Below are positions 11,869 through 24,177 of a stretch of DNA of 64,000 nucleotides, piece by piece. A program made the position numbers and the translations under genes. Origin of the DNA: Perkinsus chesapeaki (Eukaryota; Perkinsozoa; Perkinsida; Perkinsidae). Numbering within the stretch: position 1 is the stretch's first letter; every line of letters begins with the position of its first letter. The DNA lies in NCBI GenBank assembly GCA_013115145.1, contig JAAPAO010000029.1, forward strand, positions 58,995 through 122,994. Direction: 5' to 3'. The notes below the pieces were generated by a model that worked only from the letters and a program-made list of their open reading frames with translations, was not told the origin of the DNA and ran no database searches.

Positions 11869-12078
11869 CTACAGGGAGAGGCTTTTGGATCTACTACCTT
11901 CGTAATCACTCTCTTCGCTCAGGATGGTGGAGATAGCTCGGCATGCTGGATCAGCGGATGACTGTACCTGCCAAATTGCCCTCATATTCGTCCCATCCGA
12001 CTCCGCCGCCGCCTCGGACTCGGCCTCATCATCTGTCCATCCGGATGATTCTGATTGAATGTAGTGCGGGCTGGGCAA
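11869..12078 (-). CDS. Possible small acidic protein or terminal exon
   Basis: An open - strand frame of 69 residues begins with Met and is acidic and Ser-rich (SSGWTDDEAESEAAAESDG, then ISTILSEESDYEGSRSK). Composition is protein-like and no overlapping + strand frame is better. No domain is recognisable and no partner exon is proven. It would be convergent with the PP2C gene ending at 11790. Confidence 0.3.
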   Translation of the reverse strand: MPSPHYIQSESSGWTDDEAESEAAAESDGTNMRAIWQVQSSADPACRAISTILSEESDYEGSRSKSLSL

Positions 12079-13700
12079 GTGATAATCTTCTTGGGCGTAG
12101 GATACATCGGTAACTTGTTTATTGAGTCACCACGGAAAAAGTGACATCCCATTGTCTATCACATGTTCTCTAAGAGACTGTCAAAATATTGCAGTCCAAG
12201 GCTTTTCCCCTATGTAGCACCTGTGACTGTTTGTGTGGGATTCTTACTAAAGTAACATTTGTGAGGGTTGAAGTACTCTGTCTTTCTTGTCAGGAGTTTG
12301 CTTAGCGAATTGTGAAGGCGATGATGGCGTTGCTGTGTTGTTGTTATTATTCCATCACTATAAGACTGTTGTTATCACCGAGTGTACTTCTAATATTTTT
12401 GCTAAATCCTATTTTCTTGAGTTCCGTCTAACCATCGGGAGTGTTGGGGTTTCTGCCGACTTTACAGAGCTATCACATTTCCCAAAGAACAGTCAATGCT
12501 CGGATACGGAGAGAATTTGTTCGACCTTCGGGGAATCTTCTGACATAGTTGAGCTTACCGGATGGAAATGCGGGAGTACAGTTCGTGTCACATTTCTCCT
12601 ACGTTTCCGATAATTCATGGTGTTGGAAAAACTTTCCATCTAACGCAAATTTCGCGGAAGTTTCCTGGGGAATCCCGCCGTTTTGCGCCGTTTCTCGTGC
12701 GCAGTTTCAAACACCCTAGGATAATCAACAAAAGCCATACCAAAGTAGGCTGAGCATTGCTGAAGGCTCCCTTGAAAAGGCTTACGCGCTGATGCCCGTA
12801 GAGAGTCCGTCGGATTCTGTCTTATATGGTTATATGGTTATTTCTAGGAGGGTGTCATCGCAGATACAAGTTCAGCGCAAGGCACACTCCTTGTATCCGG
12901 GCTGCATTTCGAGCTATTCCGCGAGCGGATTCATGTTCTTAGAACATTAGTAATAATTCAGTATTTTTATAATGGCCATTGAGGCTGGTGGCCTAGGGGA
13001 AGATGGGCCGCCATGTGAGCAGGTCACTAAAGGAGGAGGAGCAGCTTCACCGTCTACGAGTGCTGCGTCCTCTAGTACAGGGGAGGAGGATGTGGTAGTA
13101 ATATGGAGGGTGATGGATGGGCTGGGGGGAGGAATGTTCCTCTGGGGGAGGCCTAAATGTCACTAATACGAGCTGCTGTATATTTTTAAGAATGAAATGG
13201 TGAAATGGCGTCTTGTGGTGTATTTTCATCGAGTAATGATCTCGCTGCGACACTGTGGAGGATTTGTCTCGTTGCACTAGCGATGATTCCGGTCGGCTGA
13301 TGCCGACTTTCCAATTCGCGCGACAACTATACAGCACCTCACGCTACGTTTGAGCATTGTTGGAGTGCATGTATTTGGGCATCGCCTGCATATATTAGTG
13401 GTACTCTATCCCTAATAGGTTTTCTAACCCAAATCTCGAAGCATGAGAACATTTCAGGGGAATATTTCGATAGATCTTCGCAACTTTGAGCATCAAAGAA
13501 TTTCTTTCACCTACTGTGATGGCTGTAGGGATGATAAACATGCTCTAGCGTTACTGTTTATGACAGTACGCAAACTTTTGTAAGGGTACCAGGAACTCGT
13601 TGAATAGATAATAGACTTACTTTTGGTAGTGTAATCTTCAAGTAGGCATTGCAGAATACTACCGGCCTGACCAGGACACAAATACTGTCTATTCATGTTA
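12079..13700. other. Poorly resolved region; possible exons only
   Basis: No gene model is supported. A + strand frame opening at 12972 (MAIEAGGLGEDGPP) is Gly/Ser-rich and may be a first exon of the Ser/Arg-rich gene downstream. Otherwise only short frames. Confidence 0.3.
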
Positions 13701-13703
13701 CAG

Positions 13704-13822
13704 GGAGCGTCTGAAGCCCGTGGCATGTGTCTGTCGTCCAGCTCTTCTGATGAAGAGCTAGTGTTGGAGCAAGCATCGATGGTGAATCAAAAAAGTGGGA
13801 AGCGTAGGCGGAGGCGAAAAAG
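13704..13822 (+). CDS. Candidate exon, Ser/Glu then Arg/Lys-rich
   Basis: Bounded by a TTACAG acceptor and a GTAGGG donor. It encodes MCLSSSSSDEELVLEQAS and ends GKRRRRRKR, a nuclear-localisation-like cluster. Style matches the gene at 14021-15525, but its exit phase (2) does not fit directly onto the exon at 14021, so an extra exon would be needed if they are one gene. Confidence 0.45.
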
Positions 13823-14020
13823 GTAGGGAGATCTGTCCCCTGAAATTTTGTCATCATAGGTTAGGTTTCGGTTCGGTCTTTGCGGATCTTGAAAAATCCC
13901 TATGGTATTATAGATATTATACAACTTGAATGTTAACAGAATTTGAATGAGGCTCTTGTTAGAATATTAAATCATGAATATTGTCCCCTTCTGAGGCGCA
14001 TAGAACGCGAACGTTAGTGT

Positions 14021-15525
14021 ATGAGGGAAACGGAAAGAACCGATGGGATCGAGAATGGTGGTGTGCTATTCAGGAAACGAAAGAAGAAAAATTCCCAAGC
14101 AACTTCTCCACAGGAATTAGAACTGATAGCAGCAGCCGGGCAAACGCGGTCACCTAGCGGGGAGAGCGACGAAGTCATTAGTTTGGCGTCGGACTTCGGC
14201 CGTGATGGGGAGGGAGAGGTCATACATGATGCCAAAGGTGACGAGCTTGCCAATCGTACGCTATGGCGAGTGCGACGCTGGGCGACGGAAATGGTGTCGG
14301 AATCTGAGACCTCGTCGACGTCCTCTGACGTTGAGCTTCAATCTGATCTTGAGGAGGATGGTCAACGGACGCCTCGATGGACAGCAACGGCAGCTCACGG
14401 AACCATGTCGGAGTTTCTGTGGGGAATGGGGTGCGAAGAGAATACCGGGTGAGGCTCTGATGGGCCGTTGGGCTTCCGCGATATTCAGTATCTGAACTCT
14501 CACTCATATTTTGAACCTCGCACACATTACAGAACATATATACTTCTTAAAACGGATGTCTCGGATTTCCCATTGATGATGTTAGTGATTCATTTCCCTT
14601 TGGTAGAATATCTTGAAAAATTTGTGTGCTGCTTGGGTCTCCTTGTAGATCACTAAATGTGATGGTCGTGAATGGTGGCATTTTCCGAATATTTTCAATT
14701 TCGCATTCAGACTTCAATTTGGAAACAGGCAGTAGGACACAATTTAAAACCGACCGAGTAACTCGGCCCACGGCAAATTTGGTATCGCCTCAAAATCGAG
14801 TCTCGACGCTTCAGGTCATCTTCAAGTTCGAGCTGTAACGACAGCGATGGTCTGGGCACTGCGCCAACGTTCTCTGCAGAGAGAACGGTAGACTACATGC
14901 ATCGATTGTGCTGCGCTGAAGGGCAGCTGATGCGGTCCCTAGCGAACGGCCCTGGGGCCTCCTCACAGCATACGGACCCGCGAGAACGGCCCACGAATTG
15001 TCCGAGGTAGACAAGGCAGTGATTCTTGGGGATTTCGAACTGGCAGGTGTGGAGCGGACAAGTTGGCTGGCTCGAGGTGTTCGAGTTGTCAAGCATTCGC
15101 TCAGAGAGAAACGTCGAGATGGTGCGGATCAAGCTCGGGCCCGAGTCCCATGTAGGCATTTGAATCACTGAATAGGGATTAGTAGGATTAGTAAGTTATG
15201 AGTCTAGTCAAATGTGTAGAGGACTGTGGTAGAGATGCCCTTGTCGTTCATGCTACACTTCTTAATAGTGAGTAATCTAGGTATCTAGTAATATCTGCAC
15301 TCGGGTATGTAAGCACTTTCCCCCCATAATCGTTGATGGTTCGTCGTAACTGTTTGCCGTTTGTTCAGTTCGCATATTTGGTCGGCAGCGACCGACCTTT
15401 GGCAATATTCTGTCGACGCAGTCGGTGATGGCATTAAGCGTCTGGCACTGACCGATGAATCATCATCGACACGACGGCGGTCGAATCGGCGAGCTCGGAA
15501 TCGAAGGCGGCATGATGGAGGATAG
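14021..15525 (+). CDS. Ser/Glu- and Arg-rich protein, probably nuclear
   Basis: Three phase-matched exons (14021-14448, 14815-15006, 15369-15525) give 258 residues. The N-terminus has a basic stretch (FRKRKKKNSQ). A Ser/Asp/Glu-rich middle follows (ESETSSTSSDVELQSDLEED). The last exon has TDLWQYSVDAVGDGIKRLAL and ends in an Arg-rich tail (RRRSNRRARNRRRHDGG). I recognise no domain. The alternating acidic and RS/RR-rich segments suggest a nuclear or RNA-associated protein, but that is inference from composition only. The ATG at 14021 follows a stop in frame. A second open frame runs across exon 2 (about 14920-15168, + strand) but would need a different acceptor. Confidence 0.6.
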
Positions 15526-15862
15526 CAGAGCACTATTCCTTTTATTCGGTCTCATTACATGGGATTTACGGATCCTCGTCGATGGTAGCGAGTAGCTGCC
15601 AAACATGTGTGATTTGCGTGTGTAATAACAAATAGTTATATTTTCTCTCTCTTTTCTGCATTGCGTTCACACTCAGTCATCCATATTTGGCAGCTCGTTG
15701 CATATTGGGCTCTGCTTTCTGACTATGACTTCAAAAGTCACTAATCAAGTATATAAAATACCATTGATCTTGATTATAGCAGTTGTCTGCCAACTGAGTT
15801 CGCCGTGTGCCTGGCATCCGATCAGTGAGCTATGGTGACTATGGGCGTGGTTATATTCTAAT

Positions 15863-16141
15863 ATGAGATATTGTGACCGTCATAAGGTTTCTTCCGTCTG
15901 TCTAGGGGACAAACCATATCTGGCAGTAGCCGCAGTGGTTGAACCCACAGTTATTAATGTTTACAGGATGTACTTCTTGATTAGTGACGTGGTATGGCTG
16001 GCAGCGCAAGCCTGCCACCGTGAAAATCCGTTATGGAGCATAGCTTATGCTTCGTGGCTCCGATCGGGCTTAGATGCGGCCGTGTTGCACAAAAGCGGCC
16101 GGTCGCTTTTCCGTAGGGCCTGCCCGTATCCTGTCGACTAA
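15863..16141 (+). CDS. Doubtful single-exon frame with a hydrophobic segment
   Basis: A 92-residue + strand frame from an ATG, with the hydrophobic run VYRMYFLISDVVWLAAQA and a basic end. No family is recognised and no splice partner is evident. It could be chance. The opposite strand is less open. Listed because nothing else explains this stretch. Confidence 0.2.
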   Translation: MRYCDRHKVSSVCLGDKPYLAVAAVVEPTVINVYRMYFLISDVVWLAAQACHRENPLWSIAYASWLRSGLDAAVLHKSGRSLFRRACPYPVD

Positions 16142-16203
16142 TAGACTATTATTACTAGCATCGTGTTATAGAGGAAAGACCGACCATAATTTGTCCACGG
16201 TTA

Positions 16204-16620
16204 TTTTTGTTCTAGTAAGGGGATCGTGACATCGGATGTGGACGTACCCATGCCCTTTAGAGGACTTCGACGTCGGAAGTCTGGAGCCATATCAAAGGTC
16301 CCATACCTTTGATATGTGGATGCCAAGTTCCTGTTCCGACGTCCTCTCGCACCTGAAGTAATTCGCTCACTATGAGACTTGCTCACACGGGACTGATGAT
16401 ACACTCTCCATAGGCTGCTTCGCGCACATGAACGCCTTCTTGGCCAAAGACCTGTTCGCAGGATCCGATAGCAAAAACGGCGTTATCATTAAACGGGGCC
16501 AGTTTCATGAGTTGGTTGTTCTGTGCAGCCAAGTGAGAAAGTTCATCAACTTCTCGTACGTCCGACGCAACTACACGGGGAACAGCTATCGCTGAGATAT
16601 TCGACATCCGCTGGTCAACC
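16204..16620 (-). CDS. Unrecognised - strand gene, two exons visible
   Basis: A - strand exon from about 16620 downward encodes MSNISAIAVPRVVASDVREV, then ELSHLAAQNNQLMKLAPFND, then FAIGSCEQVFGQEGVHVREA. It can be joined over a 36-nt intron (GTGTGA...TTCAG) to a last exon encoding VREDVGTGTWHPHIKGMGPL and ending at a stop. The frame may continue upstream through an acceptor near 16620 into a further exon (STLAQHLETGRVVDSGGGNS, near 16800). The frame after the short intron is not unique: an alternative reading stops near 16204 with an Arg-rich end. No family recognised. Confidence 0.4.
16288..16316. repeat. 11-bp perfect inverted repeat
   Basis: CATATCAAAGG at 16288-16298 and its exact reverse complement at 16306-16316 are separated by 7 nt. 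It lies inside the putative - strand last exon. Confidence 0.8.
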
Positions 16621-17392
16621 GCCTACGAAGATACTTTGCTGGAGATTTTAGACTTGTGTGAGAAGATAAAGGTGGATATTCGTTAATGAATTGCATTGGC
16701 CACCGAATTTCGGTTGCTTGGGCTCATTGTTTTGAACAATTAGGAGACACTTCCGTTGAAGTGCTGCGCTGTTTCCTCCACCGCTATCAACAACCCGTCC
16801 AGTTTCCAAGTGCTGTGCCAGCGTCGAGTTATCATGACCAGACCGAGCAGCTCAGTGTTTCACAGCGCGCATAGCACGCCGTATGTCGTAGTGCTCGCTC
16901 AATGCATGTGGCATATGACGATGCAGCATCTCAGAAAATTGTTTCGCAATACACTTGCAACTTCCCGGGGGAGGATCCCCATTTAAATGCTGTTAAGAAA
17001 TTCTCAGTGGGTCACTGTGGCCATACGGCTAAGGCGTTATCACTAGACACTCGGACGTACCACCTTGGTACTTATATCACATTATTATATCGTCTTCGCT
17101 GCCAGTGTTACTATGATCACCAGCTTCTGGCTGATGGCACATGAGAATTACGGTATATGACGCTCTTGTGTTCTAGGTTGTGTCACTCGAAGCGAATGCT
17201 CCAGCTATCCGTGAGGTCAAGCCTGTCCTATGTAGGCATCTGCGATATTACCATGTTTGCCATTTCTTGTCGACGACATCCTTTAAAGATGCTTTTTCTT
17301 CTGGCCTTTCCCTGCTTGCGTTGCGTTGCATCACCCACAAGTAGAATTCTTATCCATAGTATATCTTCAACGAGCTTTCGTCCCACTATACG

Positions 17393-20300
17393 ATGACCAT
17401 CGACGGCACTACTATAAAGCGGAATCCAATGAACGTGGCCTTCATGGGTCATCACCGAGCAGGCAAATCTACAGCTGCTGGCCATCTACTGTAGGTAGTT
17501 TTCTCTCTTCACTTTCGCCATACATAATCATCAGGACTCTATGTGGCGCTAAGAAGGCCGAAAAAGTTCGACAATGTCGGGATAAAGCTGAGAGAGCGAG
17601 CGTGGTGAGCACTGCTGGGAAGTCAGGCCAAATACGACGGGATGAACTTCATGCTAGAGAATCTGAATTAGAGTTCGCATTCCGAAATAGCCGAACTCGT
17701 ATTAGAACGCAAGATCATCATGGGTTACCAGCCGCAATATGCATGTGCAGTGAGCACCTAGTCGCGGACTTCTGTGCGTCTCGGTAGGAATACAGGGAAA
17801 AATCTTCGTCGCGAAATTTCCAGTGCCCCATTAGCTCCGACTTAAGCATTAGTGATTTCATACCAGCGGGCACTTTCTATCATCTTCAGCCTGATCTCCG
17901 ATATGCCTGGCTATTGGACAAACTGAAGGTCGAGCAGGAAAAGCGTATGACAGTCAATACCAATCTGGATTACTTCCAAACGAGAAAGTAGACGCATATA
18001 ACACCTGACATTAAACTAATCTTTCACAGGTACCGTTACACACTACTGGACTGTCCAGGCCACAAGGACTATCTACGCAACACTATAGTGGGAGCGTCGC
18101 AGGTGAGTAGCTTCAATCTCGACATACCGTTTCTCCGCTCGGTACTTTTGTCGGTCAAGTGCCGTGACCGACTTCAGCGACGGCTTTATAACCTCATAGG
18201 GATGTCGAATTAGCTGCGTATATTTCCGGTTACTGTCATTGTAGATTGGTATCGAGCGGACATTATTTCACATAATTTCAACTGACTTTTTTATGGCTAA
18301 CTTTTATGTGGCTTTTCTATGGCTTTTTTCTGTTGGCTAACTTTTCACAATACAAGCTTTTTCCGACTAGTAACTATTCAGGCTGACGTCTGCGTGCTTG
18401 TGGTATCAGCAGTACCAGATGAGTTCGATGAGGGTATGTCTCAGCTCGGTGAGACCAGAGAGCACGCTCTTGTGGCTTATGTATCCGGTAGGCTCACTAA
18501 GGCATTATTTCTGCTGATGGTGGCTGTAGGTGTGAGGCGAATGATAGTTGCCGTCAATAAAATGGATCGGCCTGAAGTTGCCTATTCCAAGGAACAGTTC
18601 CACCAAGTATCCACCCAGATTCAACGATACCTGCGTAAGAGCTTGCGAAGTTGTGTCTTCGTTTTACTATCCGCAATGGTAACCTTCCGAGTGATAGGGG
18701 TAATGCTTTGTTGAACGACGCTCGGTTTATAGTACTGTAGTATAATGAAAGGATTAATTTCACACTGTAAGTATGTTGTACTTGCGATTGTATAGGTGTT
18801 TTCTGGACTGTGTTTTGTAGTGAGTGCTTGATGGGTACTTGCTCTGACCTTTAGTGCTGTCAATTGGACCTGGTAAATTGTCAAAATTTTACACATAGCG
18901 CTAAAAGCTTGGGCAATTAAATGACGGTAATTTATTATTAATAAAACGGGTAAAGTTTGAAGAATATGGGCAAATTAGTAGAAATCCGGGTAAATAATCA
19001 ACTTCACCTGGAGATGCTGTGGAGTAGAGTAATTATATACATACATTTCTAGGTCTACAATGCACTTATTTACTTTACTCTTCACATACATATGAAGCTC
19101 GTGCATATTGATTAACAACAGCTAGGGTTGTTGTCCACCTGCCTCTTTGCCAGGTAATCTCGGTTTCGATGACAACCGTGTAGAGATGCTTCCCATATCG
19201 GCTCTGACAGGCTACAATATCTACAATCGAGGACCTTCTGATCCCTCCGGAGAATCACCGATGGCTTGGTGAGACGAGCAATAAACTTCCATTAAGAGTT
19301 CGTCTAGAGATTTGATTACTGCTTTACCTTGAATCTGGTAACAACACTATCCTTGCTGACGATAAAGAGCAGCCTAATGTACAACTCCCCCCAAACTGTT
19401 GTCGTTAATGGGGAAACCAGTCTTGGCAGCACCTTTGAGTTTCGCCGGCGCCAGTGGAAGACATAGTTCACGTTTCACATCGCAAGATACGCGCTCAGGT
19501 GGCGAGGAATGTGGGAAACAGCCGTAGTGTTTTTGACCGATACAAAATCGCGCTTTACACCTGACATTGTCGAGTCTGATAGGTGTTTGCATACGTGCCG
19601 GCTTTTACAATAGCCAACACAGCGCTTCTGCAGGTACAAAGGTCCTTCCTTATGGGAGCATCTGGATTTGGTATCATCACCTCATCGGAAGGAAGCAGAA
19701 GGGCCTTTCAGAATGCCTATCGCAGACATCCATCGGCTCAGCTCAGGCAGCAGCTCTGATACGTCCTTAACGGATCCAGTACAATGCTCACAGAAGACGG
19801 CTGTCATTTTAGCGGGAGAAATCACCAGTGGTAAGCACAGCGACATTTTATCGTGAATCACAGTCACGGCTCATTGGCCATCACCAGGCTTCCGATGTAT
19901 TTCGCATTCATTATAGAACTTCTTTTTAATAACTGTATGTAACTGTATGATAGAGTAGGCATTATTATGTGGTATCATTTCATGGTATATTATTATACTA
20001 TTATATAACTCTGTTGCTTTATCACTTCCTACTGCAATTGATAACTTCTATTAAGGATAAAGGGATATCAGTCCCACAAACTTGATCAATACCTTACAAT
20101 ACAAATAGTGAAAAGTATTCTTTTTTGTGAGGTTTCTATAAGCCTACTCGATGTATCTGGATAAGACTTGTTGATTGCTTACGTCATTTCGCTCCCGTAT
20201 AGGTACAGTGGAAGTCGGTGATCAAGTACGAGTCGTTCCTGGAGGGATTGAAGCTACAGTTGCCAGCATACAAGTGGGTAACTCTTTATTAGAGACTGCG

Positions 20301-21732
20301 CTGCTCCTCGACAAGTGCAAAACCTCCTTACTAAACCGTGAAGCGTAATGCTTCGACGCAATTTTGCCTCTTGTGACTTGAAGCCTGCGAGCTTTATAGA
20401 CTCTTGGATGGAGAAGTGAATGTTGTGAAGTCGAGTGAAGTTACCGAATATCCTATGGCTCGCTGTCATTGGTTAATATTTCTACGCGGGGAGGCATAGA
20501 GACTCTCTATTAGAGATATCGAATGCAACCTGAAGGAAGGCATTTGATTTGGCTACTTGCTCTACCTTCGAGCCTCTAGGAACACTTTGAATTCTCATTA
20601 TACCTGAGCACCAGGAATATTTTCCTCCTCTAGAGAAAACGATTTCCGCGGTTTTTCAGACTGGCAATGGCGTTTCCGAACGACGAGCAAGCGCTGGTGA
20701 CAATATCGGAATTAAAATTGAGGGCGTTACGTCTAAAGAAGTTCGACGGGGTCAAGTTTTATCGTGCATCGGTGATGCAGCAGTCGGCGAATACAAGCGG
20801 GTCGACGCCCAAGTTGTCCTTGTCAACTTCCCTGGGGAGTTGAGACCTGGCTACTCGTAAGCATGCTTTGGTGTCACCAGCCTCGATCGCAGCCTTTCTA
20901 TTCTACAAAGAGAGTTTTTCTACACATAAGTTGGAAGAATAAGAATCGGGCGAATAGGGTAAACCGAGTGAGAGGCGAACGCCTGCTTAGTCGAAACGCT
21001 CCTCAACTTGGTTTCCGTGGCACTAGACGGTCTAGATAGCCTAGTATAAAGATATGCTATCTACTTTAGGCAACTTCGACAATACCGGATGCATCTCCAG
21101 TCTGTGTTAGCTTCAGATGAGCTTATTTATCGACTGCTTTGTATTCTTTACCACAAGCTGTAACCTATATATGTTAGATGTAGAAGTAGCGTGGTAGTGG
21201 AATTACCGATGTTAGTTTAGTAAATTATATTCACTATCCCCCCATGGCCTTGCCTTCTGTTGTCAGGCCGGTGATCGACATTGGTACGGCTAGCAGTACG
21301 GTACAATTCAAGTCACTGAAGAAGCGTCTCCATCGGACTACTGGAGTTACCCTTGAAGAGGAGCCAGATGTGCTTGTGCAGGTAAGGCATCACTCTCACG
21401 GTTTCGCTTTTCTGTTCTCTAAACTTCTAGTATATTTTTTGGCGAATTATCATAATATTGATTGTTCGAGCGAATAGCAGTATTGAGTGCTATATAGTAT
21501 ACTATTATTACACTAATTAATATGTCTTGAGATATCATCATCTTAGCCTTCAGCTTCCCGATTGTAAGGTCATTTCCTTCAGGGTGACGGAGCCATCGTC
21601 GAGTTGGCCATGTCGAAGGCAATGGCCTGTTGCACCTTCCAGCCCAGTCGAAGCGTTCTCGGTCGATTCACAATACGAGACCGCAAAACAGTTATTGCGG
21701 TTGGCACAATCCTTCAGACGTATTTAAAATGA
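17393..21732 (+). CDS. Divergent eEF1A/EFL-superfamily translational GTPase
   Basis: Exons carry all GTPase and beta-barrel landmarks of the EF-Tu/eEF1A superfamily in order: G1 in NVAFMGHHRAGKSTAAGHLL (about 17429-17490), WLLDKLKVEQEKRMTV (about 17885-17991), G3 LLDCPGHKDY (about 18031-18101), ADVCVLVVSAVPDEFDEG (about 18382), G4 AVNKMDRPE (about 18550), G5 LPISALTGYNIY (about 19160-19270), KGPSLWEHLDLV and AVILAGEITSG (19634-19831), VEVGDQVRVVPGG (20204), GVSERRASAGDNIGIKIEGV (20655-20857), then the third domain ending SVLGRFTIRDRKTVIAVGTI and TGA at 21730-21732. The start at 17393 is the first ATG in frame with G1. Relative to canonical eEF1A the switch I region is strongly altered, G1 lacks the VD of GHVDAGKS, and DAPGH reads DCPGH. 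It is probably a paralogue with a specialised role and not the housekeeping factor. HBS1/eRF3 kinship cannot be excluded. Confidence 0.8.
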
Positions 21733-21885
21733 AAGTTTCAATATTTCTTGGTTGCGTTACCTGGCAACCCGTTCCCATCCCGATGCCACTTCATGCTTGT
21801 CACAATTTTTCGAGAACTCCCGTGGTCACCGCCCTCGAGAAACTGCGAGGCATTTTTCTATCCTATTAGCTGGGCTTCATTGTCG

Positions 21886-24014
21886 ATGTCCTCTTCTTCC
21901 GGCTACGTCCGAGGCCGCTCTCGGGCCTTCGGCCAGCTCATGGGCGCTCGGCACTACTGCAAGATTTGCAACTGCTGGTAACTGGCGGATTCGGTTGCTA
22001 ACCTATTGCACGGTTTATCCTTCAGGTGCGCGTTACATCCTAATGCCATCAAAACACACGAGAGAAGCGAGAGGCATCTTGCGAATGTCGAGCGGGAGAT
22101 TAGAAGGCAAAGGCAGTCTGAAGTCGAGACGAAGCGGGACCAAGCCGAAGTGTCAAAGCAAATAGCGCGAATGAATGCAGCGGCGGCGTCATCGATGGAG
22201 AGGGATGCTGGGTGAGATCGCTGCCTGCTACTCTATGCGTCGTGGAACAACTATTAGGCGAAAGTTCGTGAGTTGGATTTCTCTTTTTATCTTCGTATCT
22301 TCCCATTTGCATGGCGTGTTAAATGTTGTAGCTCATTTCGGATCCGCGCTCCCCTTCGATCTTTACACCGTTATTCAGGTTATTCGATCCTCGTCGTCGA
22401 GTTACTGAACTTGCCGAGCCAGATATACAGAGACTGGCAGCTCTAAATCCCACCGTTGGCGCCATCAGCAGTGTGACTGTCCCTCTGCCCGAGGAGCAGG
22501 ATCAAGTCGAGGAGCCCGCTAAGCCTTCCTGCCCTCCGCCGCTCCTGCCACCACTCCCCTTGGCTTTACAGAGGCTCCCCCCACTCGGGGCAGTGCCCAT
22601 GCCACCACCCGCTAAACCGGCAACACCTGCGCCTCAACCCACTCCTCCCCAGCCCCCGAAGCCTGCCATGTTTATTCCAGCGATGCCTCGTCCCACTATT
22701 CAGCTCAATGTGCCGCCGAAACCGGCCAGTAAAGCTGCAAAGGTGGAGGAGGAGCCCGAGGTGCCGAAGGAACCGGTGAGGATGGGGAGCGACTCGCACT
22801 ATCTTTACTCCTCCGCCATTTCAAGGTCGTACTTCTTGTTTATCTTCACTACTCTTTACTTCCTACATCTTGTGGTCTTTTATGTAGTTGAACGATAGTT
22901 AATAAGCATTCCTTTGAAAAGACTGTTTGACTGTTTGGTGTATTTGATTTTATGTTTCTTGCATACCATTTCGGCTATCAAATTTGATACATGATTCAGT
23001 AATATGGTAGAGTCAATTAATCTTATTAAACTATGTATCGTGCCAAACGTTGGAAGTTAATTATTTCAACCCATTCTTATTAACCGCTTAACTTCACACC
23101 TGCCAGACTGGCTCATTAGCAGCTCTCATTGCCCTTCAGGAATACATCCAAAAAGATGACGTCAAGCCATCATCGGAACTGATGAGTCTCTGGGATGAAA
23201 CCAAAGTTGCCGCCGCCAGGGCCAACACTAGTCAACAACCAAAGATCGATGCAAACACAGGGTTAGGGATGTGGCAGGCTGTTGGTAGGAGCCGAGCATC
23301 GCAAGCTCAAGAGGTTAAGGATCCCATTCGTATGGCAGCTGGCTCCGAGTCAATTATTTCAACTGAAAATCTCCGACATTCGATCTTGAGCCTTCTCCAG
23401 CCTTGTGACATTAGCTCAGTTCCTGGTCCGCCTCGTTCGCCTTGCTTATTCCTTTTCATCTTTATTGATGATGGATTCGTATTTTCTTCCTTTTTGCTCT
23501 TTACTCGCTTATTTCGTTCCATTCGCATGAGCAAATTCGGCCACATTGTGTCCGTTTCAGATGCCGGTCAGAGTGCATTCGGCGACTCTGTTGACCCTAG
23601 GAAAAAGAAGTCCCACACTTGGACTGATGAACCCGTGCCCGATGGTGAGCATTCCGGTTTGCTGCCTAACAATTCCACCTTCAGAGAGTGCCTTCCCCGG
23701 TGAGGGCAGCACTTCACTGAACAAGGAAGACACCGACGGCCATGGTCAGTACAACGAAGATGAGCTGTTCCTTGGAGACTTGGCGAAATCCTCGAGATTC
23801 TTGGCAGAGTCGGAAGAGTGCGGAGAGGAAAGGTAGGGCAACTTCGCGCCTATCGTCTAGACTATTTCGCCTCAGACGTGAAGTGTTAGCTGTAGATGTG
23901 AGCTCGACTGTCGGCAATAAGCATGCTACTAGTGTAAGCACGACATTTGGGGCATCAAGACACCAGAAAGACCGTGGTAACAAGCGCAGACGACGGAGAA
24001 CTGACGATGATTAA
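21886..24014 (+). CDS. WBP4/FBP21-like spliceosomal protein (U1-type zinc finger)
   Basis: Seven phase-consistent exons (21886-21977, 22026-22211, 22379-22775, 23107-23329, 23561-23644, 23685-23832, 23861-24014) give 427 residues. Residues 24-48 form a U1-type C2H2 finger (C25, C28, H42, H48; YCKICNCW before the splice) followed by a charged helix (VEREIRRQRQSEVETKRDQA). This matches the N-terminus of WBP4, a U2/B-complex spliceosome protein. A long Pro-rich segment (about residues 125-220) would suit binding of WW or GYF partners. LGMWQAV and a basic C-terminus (HQKDRGNKRRRRR) also resemble the family. No WW domain is seen, unlike human WBP4. The 28-nt last intron (23833-23860) is unusually short. 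Without it the protein would stop after GEER. It converges with the - strand WD40 gene. Confidence 0.78.
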
Positions 24015-24177
24015 TCTCACTGTTACTGATTGTTGCGTCGTTACAAGTTTGGTCATGGGTCAACCAGCCCGACAGGCGGAGATCGGCTGCTCGCTTCTTG
24101 CGCGACTGAACGGTGGTGGGTATGATACCCTACCGGAACCCCTGTTGGACCACCAATGATCCAGTCAAAGGGTGCGC

